From: a virus
DNA: 64,000 nucleotides
Virus record (IMG/VR): IMGVR_UViG_3300020596_000023
Location: 1 to 64,000 of that record
Reading direction: 5' to 3' (one strand)
Shown in pieces: positions 15,330-23,576 of this stretch; position 1 is the first letter of the stretch, and every line of letters begins with the position of its first letter. The notes under the pieces are model-generated. The model was not told the DNA's origin. It saw nothing but the letters and a program-made list of their open reading frames with translations, and made no database searches. A program made the position numbers and the translations under genes.

Positions 15330-16119
15330 AGATGCTACTTTGATTGAAGCTGTTGAAGACCAACAGCCAATGCAAACAATGCTTCTAACTACACAGACAG
15401 AACTTGATCCATTATCAACTATGTCTATAGCTAAACGTGAGGAGTACGCTTATGCCGCAGCGTTATTGCAAAGTGAAGCTGTAAAAGGCTACACAAGAGT
15501 TAGTGATGTAATGCAAGCTATGGAAATAGCAGATTATTTACGTAAACCAATTGCATGGGTGTTAAACCACTTCACCCCGATAAATGGTAAACTAACTTCT
15601 GATAGTCATGCTGACATGATCTTAGCTCAAGAACGTGGATTGCAGCTAGAAATTATTTATAACTACAAGCCACTGCGCTATTTATTTGTAAACGGATTAG
15701 ATGAGCCTATAAAAGAACATCTAATAATGGATGATTCAAACTACCTAATTTTTAGAAATGCTTTAGAGCTTGAGCTAATGTCTGAAATACAACGTAAAAA
15801 TAAAATCGTATGTGTTTGGGCAAGCATGGATGATTCATCCATCTATGATAGAATTAGCCGGGTTAAAGGCACATTAGAAATAAATGGTAAAGTTCAAGTT
15901 GCCTATGGTCAATTCCTCTTTAGTGAAGCTGAGACAGCATTATTAACTTCCAAGAGTAATTGGAAATGTTATCCTGCTGACTGTTTATTAGCTAGATCTA
16001 AGAAGAGATTGAATAGAACTCTCTCCGGTTGGGTTACTTCTTTTTACAATACAGAGGAACTCGCTTCTATGGAAGATATTGCAATTTCTAAAGAAAGTAT
16101 TGCAAGCGACACAAAGTAG
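15289..16119 (+). CDS. RecT-like single-strand annealing protein
   Basis: A 276-residue protein. The centre matches the RecT/Bet style: DVMQAMEIADYLRKPIAWV (near 80), INGKLTSDSHADMILA (near 104), and in the C-terminal third NWKCYPADCLLARSKKRLNR ... YNTEEL (about 225-262), like the W..YP..ML.ARA...YT.EEL pattern of RecT proteins. It would anneal ssDNA for recombination-dependent replication. The acidic N-terminus (residues 1-40) is probably disordered. It overlaps the DnaB-like gene by 41 bases. A hairpin spans its stop (16110-16132). Confidence 0.6.
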   Translation: MNKENLTSTEDFIEDATLIEAVEDQQPMQTMLLTTQTELDPLSTMSIAKREEYAYAAALLQSEAVKGYTRVSDVMQAMEIADYLRKPIAWVLNHFTPINGKLTSDSHADMILAQERGLQLEIIYNYKPLRYLFVNGLDEPIKEHLIMDDSNYLIFRNALELELMSEIQRKNKIVCVWASMDDSSIYDRISRVKGTLEINGKVQVAYGQFLFSEAETALLTSKSNWKCYPADCLLARSKKRLNRTLSGWVTSFYNTEELASMEDIAISKESIASDTK

Positions 16120-16185
16120 TAATAACTTTGTGCTATCAATTTGTTACATCATTTCACATTTTTTATAACAATTAATATATTATTT

Positions 16186-16968
16186 ATGGCTAGTCTGAAT
16201 TTGATTGACGCGTTTCAAACGCAAGTAGCTCCTAAACCTACAGCTGCTAAACCTGTTAGTGTACGTCGTGACAGTACAGGTATTACGTTTTCCAGTATGG
16301 GTAAAAGCTATGTGACGGAAACTATCCTAAACTCATTCAATTGGGTATTAAATCGCATTGCATCTAAAGTAGTTGCTTTGCCAAAGGCCAGCGTCGGCCT
16401 TTCATCCAGTCTCACTGTGACAAATCCAAATGGCACGGTAAGCTTCGGCTATCTATTTGATGGAAACACCACAGCGAATGATGCTGCTAGAAAAATCGCA
16501 GATGTAAAGCAATCTGAACTGGAAGCTGGTGGTGCGACTAAAGTTAATCGGCAAAGCCCTGAATTTACCATCTTGAAAAATGCTGAACTCAAAGTATTTA
16601 CAGCCGAAGAAAAAGCAGTTCCAGAAGTAGGTTCAGTAGTTGTTTTCGGTAAAACTCGCTATGAGGTACAAGCTACTGAGCTTGCAACTTATTTCCGGGA
16701 AACGGCTGAAGGTGAACTATTTGGTTTGCACCCTGCAAAAGGGTTCATGGTAATAAATGTTGGAGAAAGTATGGTAATGGGTGTAGTTGAAAATGGCGAA
16801 ACTATTGAAGAAGGCGCAACTTATCTCAATGGTGCTGGTGTAGTTGTAGATTTCGAGCAATTGGTTGACAATGCTATCGCAATTGTTAAAAGTGCACCAC
16901 TTCGTGGAATCACGGTTCGTAACCGTAAGCCTAAAACTACGGAAGAAGCCGTAGTTGTCGGATCTTAG
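16186..16968 (+). CDS. abundant-type early protein, 260 aa
   Basis: The start is ATG 16186 (MASLNLID), not the longer frame beginning 16141, because the extension is AT-rich leader. A Pro/Ala N-terminus, a beta-rich body and an acidic-hydrophobic tail (TTEEAVVVGS) are visible. Codon use is more GC-rich than flanking replication genes, and it has its own terminator (16987), the layout of a highly expressed gene. It could be a DNA-binding or SSB-like protein beside RecT; no OB-fold signature is recognisable by eye. Confidence 0.7.
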   Translation: MASLNLIDAFQTQVAPKPTAAKPVSVRRDSTGITFSSMGKSYVTETILNSFNWVLNRIASKVVALPKASVGLSSSLTVTNPNGTVSFGYLFDGNTTANDAARKIADVKQSELEAGGATKVNRQSPEFTILKNAELKVFTAEEKAVPEVGSVVVFGKTRYEVQATELATYFRETAEGELFGLHPAKGFMVINVGESMVMGVVENGETIEEGATYLNGAGVVVDFEQLVDNAIAIVKSAPLRGITVRNRKPKTTEEAVVVGS

Positions 16969-16986
16969 TTTCGGATTTAGTTTTAC

Positions 16987-17025
16987 AAAATGGCTGTCAG
17001 GTATTTACTTGGCAGCCATTTTCAT
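16987..17025 (+). terminator. Rho-independent terminator
   Basis: AAAATGGCTG (16987-16996) pairs with CAGCCATTTT (17013-17022), with further TCA/TTGG pairing inside, followed by CATTT. It ends the 16186 gene. Confidence 0.7.
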
Positions 17026-17081
17026 TTACATTAGCAATCCTTTTAGTGTTTTTTATTGTACAATTAAAAACAAATTAATCT

Positions 17082-17828
17082 ATGTCTAATCAAAAGCAGT
17101 CTTTTGATTTCAATGCAGCAACAGAGCAACCTCTGATTAAAAAGCTGCCCTTACAGATCAGTTCGGAGACTCCAATTTTGTTGGTGAATTTCGTTGAAGC
17201 ATTTTTTACGACTGGGGTCAAAAAAGATCCTAACTTCAAAACCGGTGTAGCCCGACCTGCAAAAGATGTGCCGGTCACACCAGAGATGGTTACAGAAGAT
17301 TCATTGCGTCATTACATCAACTTTGTATTTGAGAGCGGTACGTTGTATCGCAGCAATGTCAGTACAATTGTGTGGGAGCCAAACCTGCAAATTGCAAACA
17401 ATGTAGTTAGGGCAATTTGTTTTGCTGTAACTGGCCAAGAGCCTGTAGTGTTCTTTAATATTAAGTCTTCTAAAGAGGGTGGGTATTCTTTGACATTGCC
17501 GGGTGAAGCTGAACCCACTTTAGTAAAGACAGCAGTTCAAGTAATTGAACAAATTGTCAATGCCATCGGCAAGATGGTAAAAGTCGCTCCTATTACGGTT
17601 TGGTTAAAGTTGAAGCGGAATGATGGCAATGGTGGTCGTCCAAATGAATTAGTATTTGGGCTTGGAAACTTTATTGCTACTGGCAGTGCTGATTGCCCTG
17701 AATTTATTCAACCAGCACCAAACGAAAGATTTGATGTAATTGAAGAAAATTCTGCTCGAACAGTTACTACCCCTGCTGCTGCTGCTATTGCAACAACACA
17801 CAAAAATCCTTTTGCACCTAAGCAATAG
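17082..17828 (+). CDS. abundant-type early protein, 248 aa, SSB candidate
   Basis: A beta-rich protein with a flexible Ala/Pro/Thr-rich C-terminal tail from residue ~215 ending NPFAPKQ, which recalls the body-plus-flexible-tail plan of ssDNA-binding proteins. However, the tail lacks an acidic tip. The codons are GC-richer than neighbours. It is flanked by terminators at 16987 and 17868, so it is a single-gene unit and probably strongly transcribed. No recognised family. Confidence 0.7.
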   Translation: MSNQKQSFDFNAATEQPLIKKLPLQISSETPILLVNFVEAFFTTGVKKDPNFKTGVARPAKDVPVTPEMVTEDSLRHYINFVFESGTLYRSNVSTIVWEPNLQIANNVVRAICFAVTGQEPVVFFNIKSSKEGGYSLTLPGEAEPTLVKTAVQVIEQIVNAIGKMVKVAPITVWLKLKRNDGNGGRPNELVFGLGNFIATGSADCPEFIQPAPNERFDVIEENSARTVTTPAAAAIATTHKNPFAPKQ

Positions 17829-17867
17829 TATTTGAGCAATAGCATTTTTAGCTAATTTATTTATTTG

Positions 17868-17900
17868 ATCCCCAACTTGAAACATAGTTGGGGATTTTTT
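17868..17900 (+). terminator. Rho-independent terminator
   Basis: A perfect 10-bp stem ATCCCCAACT with AGTTGGGGAT, followed by six T. It closes the 17082 gene. Confidence 0.9.
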
Positions 17901-17921
17901 ATTTCTACAAACTGATAAGTT

Positions 17922-19004
17922 ATGATTCCAAATACAATATATTCTAAGAGCGAACTTAGGAAGTACTTAAAAAAATTAAATATAGATGATATTGATCTGT
18001 ACTCTATTTATACTGGATATACTAGACAAGACATATTAACATCGTTATATAATGGTAAACATCTTCATTCTTTTATGAGGTCTGATTCTACACCATCGTT
18101 AGGATTTTATATAGGTGACAATGGTACTATACGATTCAAAGATTTTGGTGGAGATGGTGGAGATGTTTTTACAGTAGCTAATATACATCATAGAAAAGCT
18201 TTACAAGGTGGATTATTTGTAGAGCTTTTACAAGCTATATACAATGACGTACTAAAGAAAAACAATTATACTGTTTCTAAGGAGCAGATCACATTATTGC
18301 CAAAACAAAAAGTTACTGTAGATGTAGACCTTAGAGATTGGTCTAATTATGATTATCAATATTGGGTTAGAGGTTATGATTTTGACAGTTTAGAAGAAGT
18401 GGAATATTATTCTACTTATGCTGTTGATATAATCTATCTCAATGGTAAGTTCTATAAAAAGTCTTCTCCTAAGTTTCCAATTTATGGCTATTTAGTAACT
18501 ATGCTAAATGGAGACTTCTTTTGGAAATGTTACTTACCAAAACAAACTCCTAAATTTATTACAGGTGGTATAGGATTAGATTTTATGCCTTATGTATTAA
18601 ATGATTTGAAACCAACTGATCCACTAGGATTAATTAAAAGTAGAAAAGATGCTATGGTTGTGTATGACCATATACAAACTTTGTTAGTACCAAATTCTGA
18701 AAATTCTACTGGTATGTCGAAACAAGAATTAGGCTTATTTAAGAATAGAAGAGTTAATACTTATATTGAACAAGATGAAGGAGGTTTGATAGGTATCAGT
18801 CAATTAGAAACAAATTTGGGAAAAACGGTAACTCGCAGGCTTCTCCCTTCTACCGGCGACGGCAACAAACAGATCAACGACTTTGCTGAACTTCGTAAGT
18901 TCTTACGTAAAGATAAATTTAAAGAGTTCTGTCAATGGTATTTTCCACAACCAAAATTAACTTTAACTGAAATTCATAATTTCATAAATAAACTAAAACA
19001 CTAA
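17922..19004 (+). CDS. dnaG: DnaG-type DNA primase
   Basis: A 360-residue phage primase. The N-terminus has the CHC2-like beta layout HSFMRSDSTPSLGFYIGDNGTIRFKDFGGDGGDVF (about 45-85), but with no clear Cys zinc ligands. The TOPRIM part shows KSRKDAMVVYDHIQTLLVPNSENS (near 240), TYIEQDEGG (near 284, in place of FDxDxAG) and LPSTGDGNKQINDF (near 310, the KDxND-like element). It would make primers for the family A polymerase. Dispersed element copy 3 lies inside this gene at codons 303-317, without breaking the frame. Confidence 0.85.
   Translation: MIPNTIYSKSELRKYLKKLNIDDIDLYSIYTGYTRQDILTSLYNGKHLHSFMRSDSTPSLGFYIGDNGTIRFKDFGGDGGDVFTVANIHHRKALQGGLFVELLQAIYNDVLKKNNYTVSKEQITLLPKQKVTVDVDLRDWSNYDYQYWVRGYDFDSLEEVEYYSTYAVDIIYLNGKFYKKSSPKFPIYGYLVTMLNGDFFWKCYLPKQTPKFITGGIGLDFMPYVLNDLKPTDPLGLIKSRKDAMVVYDHIQTLLVPNSENSTGMSKQELGLFKNRRVNTYIEQDEGGLIGISQLETNLGKTVTRRLLPSTGDGNKQINDFAELRKFLRKDKFKEFCQWYFPQPKLTLTEIHNFINKLKH
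18827..18872 (+). repeat. dispersed ~47-bp element, copy 3 of 7
   Basis: It reads GGTAACTCGCAGG, a pyrimidine tract, CTACCGGCGAC and ACAAACAG on the plus strand. It is entirely inside the primase gene, where it encodes RRLLPSTGD. Confidence 0.8.
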
Positions 19005-19006
19005 AT

Positions 19007-19471
19007 ATGATTGTTAATTATTTGAAACATCAAAATAAGTTCATTGAACTCCTCCCAAAGAGTGATAATAATGATCCAGACGAAATTGGTAATCTAACTA
19101 AATTTCTCCGTGAAGCTGAGTTCAAAACTTTAGTTAGAAACATTTTCTTTAAATACAGAGAAGTTTATCCACAATTTAGACTACCTAAGAATAATAGCTT
19201 AGATTGGTTTCATAACCACTTTGCTTTATCATTCGATGATGAGTTAGTATTAGACTATGGTAATGTTTATATACCAAATTCTAATGTTGACGAAGATTGT
19301 TACAATTCTTTTCTATCCGTATTAGATTATCTTAATCCAGAACAAGATGCTGAATTTATTCTCAAACTCACAGAACCATCTGATAGGCAATTGGCCTATG
19401 GATGCAGGATTTACAATCCCCTTCTTGGACAATCTGGAAGAAATGCTGATTACAGAAAAGCAGCATTTTAA
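19007..19471 (+). CDS. hypothetical protein, 154 aa
   Basis: It starts 2 bases after the primase stop. It is helical in the first half and beta-rich in the middle (LSFDDELVLDYGNVYIP). No motif. Its last 125 bases overlap the uracil-DNA glycosylase frame, an unusually long overlap for this genome. The glycosylase N-terminus matches its family in the overlapped part, so both frames appear coding there. Confidence 0.6.
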   Translation: MIVNYLKHQNKFIELLPKSDNNDPDEIGNLTKFLREAEFKTLVRNIFFKYREVYPQFRLPKNNSLDWFHNHFALSFDDELVLDYGNVYIPNSNVDEDCYNSFLSVLDYLNPEQDAEFILKLTEPSDRQLAYGCRIYNPLLGQSGRNADYRKAAF

Positions 19472-20015
19472 TGTCTTTCCAAAACAAGCTAATATTTTTA
19501 AAGCTTTAGAAGAAACTAATCCAAATGACATTAAAGCTGTCATAATTGGACAAGATCCATATCCTACAGCTGGTCAAGCTATTGGAGTTGCATTTGCTAG
19601 TGATACTATGACTGCATCTTTAGATAAGATTGAAAAAGCTTTAAGATTGTTATTGTCTGACAGTAAATTTATACTAAGGCCGTCTATGACAGAATTTAGA
19701 AGTAAGGTTTTGCTTTTAAATTCTGCTCTAACTGTAAGAGAAGGAAAACCTAATGCTCACTATAGCTTTTGGCAACCATTTATGGTAGAGCTAATTAAAA
19801 CTATTACTGAGCTTTGTCCAGATGTCCCATTGTTCTTATGGGGTACACAAGCTTTGAAACTATTTGAAGTTGCTTTGAAAAAACATAAGTTAAATTCTAC
19901 TACTGTTTATATTTCAGAGCATCCAGCATTTGCTGCTAGAAGAGGTAAAGCTTTTGTCATCAATGGTGGTGACAAATTAATTAAAATTGTTTATGGAAAA
20001 AAGGCCTGTAGATAG
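19347..20015 (+). CDS. ung: uracil-DNA glycosylase, family 1
   Basis: The 222-residue protein has VIIGQDPYP (residues 65-73; E. coli Ung has GQDPYH), GQAIGVAFA, the ligand segment LLLNSALTVREGKPNAH (near 131) and FLWG, and a C-terminal EHPAFAARRG in place of HPSPLS. It excises uracil from DNA. The start at 19347 is chosen because NWPMDAGFTIPFLDNLEEML matches the usual Ung N-terminus; ATG 19398 is the alternative. It overlaps the upstream gene and, at its end, a 51-residue Cys-rich gene. Confidence 0.9.
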   Translation: MLNLFSNSQNHLIGNWPMDAGFTIPFLDNLEEMLITEKQHFNVFPKQANIFKALEETNPNDIKAVIIGQDPYPTAGQAIGVAFASDTMTASLDKIEKALRLLLSDSKFILRPSMTEFRSKVLLLNSALTVREGKPNAHYSFWQPFMVELIKTITELCPDVPLFLWGTQALKLFEVALKKHKLNSTTVYISEHPAFAARRGKAFVINGGDKLIKIVYGKKACR

Positions 20016-20148
20016 AACTAAGGTTGGTAAGAAAGCTGAAAAGAAGTTACAAAAAAAGACTTGTGCTTGCTTACAGACTAAATGTCTTTGTAAACTAACT
20101 AAATTAAAAAGAAATGACAAAGGAAGATTCGTTATTGAACCGCAATAG
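19993..20148 (+). CDS. tiny Cys/Lys-rich protein, 51 aa
   Basis: ATG 19993 to TAG 20146-20148. Basic, with a CACLQTKCLC cluster (near residues 24-33) that could hold a zinc ion. It overlaps the last 23 bases of the glycosylase gene and runs 35 bases into the next gene (ATG 20114) in another frame. Such double overlap is more likely if translation is coupled; but a non-coding reading cannot be excluded. Confidence 0.4.
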   Translation: MEKRPVDRTKVGKKAEKKLQKKTCACLQTKCLCKLTKLKRNDKGRFVIEPQ

Positions 20149-20746
20149 CTTATTGCTTGATCCAGATGAAAGAGACTTATTTAATCAGATATTAGAAGCT
20201 GACTTGGAAGAGTCTGATGAAGATCACTCTGATAATCTATCAATTTTGCAAGATCAACTATCTGTAGAATATATTGATAGATATATTAAGTTTATTAAAC
20301 TACTAGAAGCAGAAAGCGGAATTTTGAAAGAGCGAGCAAATACCTTTCAGAAAAGAACAAAAAACGTAGAAGCTAGAATATCCTTCTTAAAAGAACAGAT
20401 TTGTATTTTAGTTAATCAAGCTGGAACTGTTTCTAAAACTGGAACTAAATTTGTACAAGGAGAGATGTTCAAAGTTACTAGAATTATAACTACGTCTAAA
20501 CAAGTTAATGTAGAAGATCTTGAACCAAACTGTATAGAGTTTAAAGTTACTGCAATGGTTAAGACTAAAAACGAAGCTTTAATGCTTCGAGATAGTCTTG
20601 AAAATGCGGTTGTAGAATCTGTACCTATCAAAGATCAAGTAGACGTTATTGTTAAAGATTTAGCTGAAAGAGCTAAACGTACTGAAACTATTATGAGAGA
20701 ATCCGGTGTAACTGTTATTCCTTCATCTTATCCAAGATTCAGCTAA
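20114..20746 (+). CDS. Gp157-like coiled-coil protein
   Basis: A 210-residue protein with an acidic N-terminus (LEADLEESDEDHSD). A long coiled coil follows (about residues 55-110: helix with KERANTFQKRTKNVEARISFLKEQI), then a basic beta region (KFVQGEMFKVTRIITTSKQVNVEDL) resembling the siphovirus Gp157 layout, associated with resistance to phage-type nucleases or recombination. The C-terminus is helical. It shares its last base with ATG 20746 (TAATG). Confidence 0.5.
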   Translation: MTKEDSLLNRNSLLLDPDERDLFNQILEADLEESDEDHSDNLSILQDQLSVEYIDRYIKFIKLLEAESGILKERANTFQKRTKNVEARISFLKEQICILVNQAGTVSKTGTKFVQGEMFKVTRIITTSKQVNVEDLEPNCIEFKVTAMVKTKNEALMLRDSLENAVVESVPIKDQVDVIVKDLAERAKRTETIMRESGVTVIPSSYPRFS

Positions 20747-20982
20747 TGCTAAAATTCATTAAGAGGTTAATCAATTCAGGCAATCAAGATAGTGCGGCTA
20801 GTACTATTGCTAAAGAAGTTTTAGAAAAACAAGCTACTGTTAGTCATGAGCAAGCAGTAAGATTGAATACCGTAAGATACGGTGACCCTAAGGAAGCTAA
20901 GAAAGCTGCAAATGATTTATTAAAACCTGTTGACTCTAAAAGATCTCGATTAGATGAAACAAAAAGTAAACAAAAAAAATGA
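20746..20982 (+). CDS. small basic protein, 78 aa
   Basis: A Lys/Ala-rich, mainly helical and probably partly disordered protein (KEAKKAANDLLKPVDSKRSRLDETKSKQKK tail). It starts in a one-base overlap with the preceding stop and overlaps the next gene by 4 bases. No family recognised. Confidence 0.55.
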   Translation: MLKFIKRLINSGNQDSAASTIAKEVLEKQATVSHEQAVRLNTVRYGDPKEAKKAANDLLKPVDSKRSRLDETKSKQKK

Positions 20983-21266
20983 TAAAAATAAAAAGACTTG
21001 AACCATTCATAGTTACTTCTTGTGAAGTACAAAAAGGTAACATAATTTCTACAGAAGACATTTGTGTCACTAAAAAGATTGCTAAAGGTACACAACGCTT
21101 TGGCTTTATACCTTCTACATTAAATCAAGATGATTACAGTCTTGAACCCATTGATGTACAAGTTGATGGTAGAACTAAAATCAATTTGATTAAACACTGT
21201 ACAGACGGTATTATTGCTAAACTTACGGGTAAATACAAAATTTTTGGAAATGATGTCTCCAAATAA
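20979..21266 (+). CDS. hypothetical protein, 95 aa
   Basis: Beta-rich (KRLEPFIVTSCEVQKGNIISTEDICVTKK ... GFIPSTL) with no signal or membrane part. It overlaps both neighbours in the operon (ATGA at 20979; 17 bases with the next start at 21250). Function unknown. Confidence 0.6.
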   Translation: MIKIKRLEPFIVTSCEVQKGNIISTEDICVTKKIAKGTQRFGFIPSTLNQDDYSLEPIDVQVDGRTKINLIKHCTDGIIAKLTGKYKIFGNDVSK

Positions 21267-21693
21267 TTTGAAGTTGAATTACTGGTTTTATCAAGTTCCA
21301 GAAGACAACGATATAGATTGGGAAAATATAGGTTCAATGCTAAAAGATTCTATAAGAATGTTTTTGCAAGAAAACGTAGCTGAGTATATCGCTGACATAA
21401 CAGACTGTTTCGATAAATCAGAAGTTACTATAACTTCCCAATTTAAAGTTGAATCAGATTTTGGAGATTATTATGTTGATGGTGTTGTAGTTATTATTGA
21501 AATAGTATCGCAATGTTGCTGTCTTATTTCAGTATTAACTACAGCATTAATTGATTTGTATTGTTGTGCCGAAGATGTCAGAGATATGATAAGAGAACTG
21601 CACTGTGCAGAAGTTGACTTAAATCTTTATCCAACCTTAATTTATAATATCCATGTTGAACGTAATGCACAATCCACGACCTGTCTTAATTGA
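21250..21693 (+). CDS. hypothetical acidic protein, 147 aa
   Basis: The start is ATG 21250 (MMSPNNLKLNYWF); the frame opens earlier at a TTG but that would overlap the upstream gene by 53 bases. Acidic N-terminus, then a Val/Ile/Cys-rich segment near residues 75-105 (VVIIEIVSQCCCLISVLTTALIDLYCC) that could be a membrane helix, then polar C-terminus. No recognised motif. Confidence 0.55.
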   Translation: MMSPNNLKLNYWFYQVPEDNDIDWENIGSMLKDSIRMFLQENVAEYIADITDCFDKSEVTITSQFKVESDFGDYYVDGVVVIIEIVSQCCCLISVLTTALIDLYCCAEDVRDMIRELHCAEVDLNLYPTLIYNIHVERNAQSTTCLN

Positions 21694-22642
21694 CAAATTT
21701 GCAAGTCATACTAGATTGGAACTAGAAGTAAACATACCAGATGTTCAGCATATTTTGAATTGTAGTAGGACTAATTTCAATATTGTCAAAAAACCTTTGC
21801 TTATTCAAATTGGTCATACTATAGACGATAAATGTAAATTTTCGTTTATTGAGACTGGTAAGTTTATTTTAGGTAAAAAAGACAAACTTGATCACGTCTT
21901 TAACTCCGTTGTAACAAATCGTTACCATGTGATTCAGAACTCTGATATGTTAGAACTTACTATGAATATCATTAACGAGTTTAATAATCAGAACGAGTTC
22001 AAGCCATTTATTTATTATAATAGCGGTAGCACTCCTGATAGTTCTATTTGTTATTATAGTTTCAAAGTAACTGATATTGAATTGCCAATTATTGGTAAGA
22101 CTGATTACTACTTAGTTGTTGTAGCTAATCACAACAAGTGTTCTTGTAAAATTATGTTTACACCTGTTAGAGTTGCTTGTCATAACGCACTTGATCGAGC
22201 TTATAGAAGTTCCGGATGGTCGTTGCTCATTTCTCATAAATCTAAGATTTCAGATAAAAAATTACTAACTAACTTTAGTAATTTCTTTTTTAAGTCTGAG
22301 GATAGTCTTAAAAAAGACTGGCAAGATATGAATAGTCGTACACTTGAATTTGATACGTATAAGATTATTCTAAGAGAACTCTATCAAATAAAGCCTACTA
22401 TGTCAATCTACGATAAGAGCATTGACAAGCGAGTACGAAAGGCTATAACGGATTTAGCAGCCACATATTATGACGGACTTGGTCAGTCAAGTTTAGAAGA
22501 CCATACAGTTGCTAAAGCTGTATCTGCTATTACCTGTTATGAGCAAAATTATATTGATGATAAAAAAGTTAAGCTAAAGACTTTCTTTGAACCATTATTG
22601 TCTCATAAATTTTATAATTGTTTAAAAAAACATTTAAACTAA
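21653..22642 (+). CDS. DUF932-family protein (phage/plasmid-like, TIGR03299 type)
   Basis: A 329-residue protein. The family is suggested by the central TPVRVACHNALDRAY ... LLISHKSKI (about residues 172-195), matching the R-V-C-x-N-x-L ... H-K/T pattern of DUF932 proteins, which occur on plasmids and phages near replication or recombination genes. Biochemical role unknown. It overlaps the preceding gene by 41 bases, and its TAA overlaps ATG 22642 by one base. Confidence 0.6.
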   Translation: MLNVMHNPRPVLIDKFASHTRLELEVNIPDVQHILNCSRTNFNIVKKPLLIQIGHTIDDKCKFSFIETGKFILGKKDKLDHVFNSVVTNRYHVIQNSDMLELTMNIINEFNNQNEFKPFIYYNSGSTPDSSICYYSFKVTDIELPIIGKTDYYLVVVANHNKCSCKIMFTPVRVACHNALDRAYRSSGWSLLISHKSKISDKKLLTNFSNFFFKSEDSLKKDWQDMNSRTLEFDTYKIILRELYQIKPTMSIYDKSIDKRVRKAITDLAATYYDGLGQSSLEDHTVAKAVSAITCYEQNYIDDKKVKLKTFFEPLLSHKFYNCLKKHLN

Positions 22643-23193
22643 TGGGTATAACTGAAAAAACATTTGAGTTCCTGAATGCATCTAAAGATAGAAATAGCAT
22701 GACTAAAAAGGACTTGAAAAGATCAGCTTTAAATAGCCTTATGTTGATTGCAGAAGAGTTCGGAGAGTTGTTAGCTGCTTTGAATTTAGATGATCGCTTA
22801 CGAAAACGTATAGCTTGGCAGGTTTTTGAGGGTAATTCTTCAAAGCTTGTTAAAATAGATGTTCCTGAAATTGTTGATGCTCTTTGTGATCTCAAAGTAG
22901 TCATAAGTAATTTTGAGTATTTCTTGTACTTGGAAAAAACTGTAGCTAATGCAATTGATGCTGTTGAAGAAAACAATCTTACTAAATTCATTACTATGGA
23001 TTTTGTAGAAGCTAGTGTTGAAGCTTACAAAAAACTTGGCATTAATGTAATTGCTGTAGAAAATCCTTCTACACATTTATTTGCATTAATAGATTCTAAT
23101 GGTAAGATTCGTAAACCTATAACTTACATACCTGTCCAACTTCAAATAGATTTTACTACTATTAAAACTGTAGAAGAAATTTTAGAAAGTTAA
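22642..23193 (+). CDS. MazG-like / PRA-PH type NTP pyrophosphatase
   Basis: The start is ATG 22642, in TAATG overlap with the upstream stop. The metal-binding motifs of all-alpha NTP pyrophosphatases are visible: AEEFGELLAAL (EExxE, near 32-36) and EIVDALCDLKVVI (ExxD, near 77-80). LEKTVANAIDAVEENNLTKFI follows in the region where the family has its third helix. It probably hydrolyses a (d)NTP, which would clean or shift the nucleotide pool. A terminator follows at 23223. Confidence 0.65.
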   Translation: MGITEKTFEFLNASKDRNSMTKKDLKRSALNSLMLIAEEFGELLAALNLDDRLRKRIAWQVFEGNSSKLVKIDVPEIVDALCDLKVVISNFEYFLYLEKTVANAIDAVEENNLTKFITMDFVEASVEAYKKLGINVIAVENPSTHLFALIDSNGKIRKPITYIPVQLQIDFTTIKTVEEILES

Positions 23194-23222
23194 ATCAATT
23201 AGACAAAGTTTGTATTAATCGT

Positions 23223-23254
23223 AAGCCCGCTTGTGCAAACAAGTGGGCTTTTTC
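23223..23254 (+). terminator. Rho-independent terminator
   Basis: AAGCCCGCTTGT pairs with ACAAGTGGGCTT (one wobble), four-base loop, then TTTC. It ends the long 17922-23193 operon. Confidence 0.85.
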
Positions 23255-23277
23255 ATTTCACTAAAACTCAAGTCAAG

Positions 23278-23547
23278 ATGGTATTATTGTCAATAAATAG
23301 TAGAGTAAGATGTTGCTCTAGGCATAAAGAATATTTAGTACCTGTCATAGGTACATTTAAATTTCGCGAAACAGAGGCTTGGTGTCCTTATTGTGGAGCT
23401 ACTTATGAGTTTTTCGATGGATATTCTTATGCCGAAAAAAGTCTAATACTTACAAAGAGGTCAGAACTATTTGCCGAGTTATCTAATAATTATTTATCAG
23501 ATAAGGCAGAAGACTACGAGTATAACCAAAAACCAGATAAAGTCTAA
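23278..23547 (+). CDS. small Zn-ribbon-type protein, 89 aa
   Basis: ATG 23278 is chosen because the upstream frame passes through the terminator hairpin. RCCSRHKEY (residues 10-18) and WCPYCGATYEF (near 38-48) provide two pairs of Cys/His ligands in a zinc-ribbon spacing. The C-terminus is acidic. It could bind DNA or RNA; partner unknown. Confidence 0.6.
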   Translation: MVLLSINSRVRCCSRHKEYLVPVIGTFKFRETEAWCPYCGATYEFFDGYSYAEKSLILTKRSELFAELSNNYLSDKAEDYEYNQKPDKV

Positions 23548-23576
23548 TTAGCTAAATTTTTAAACATAAACAATTT

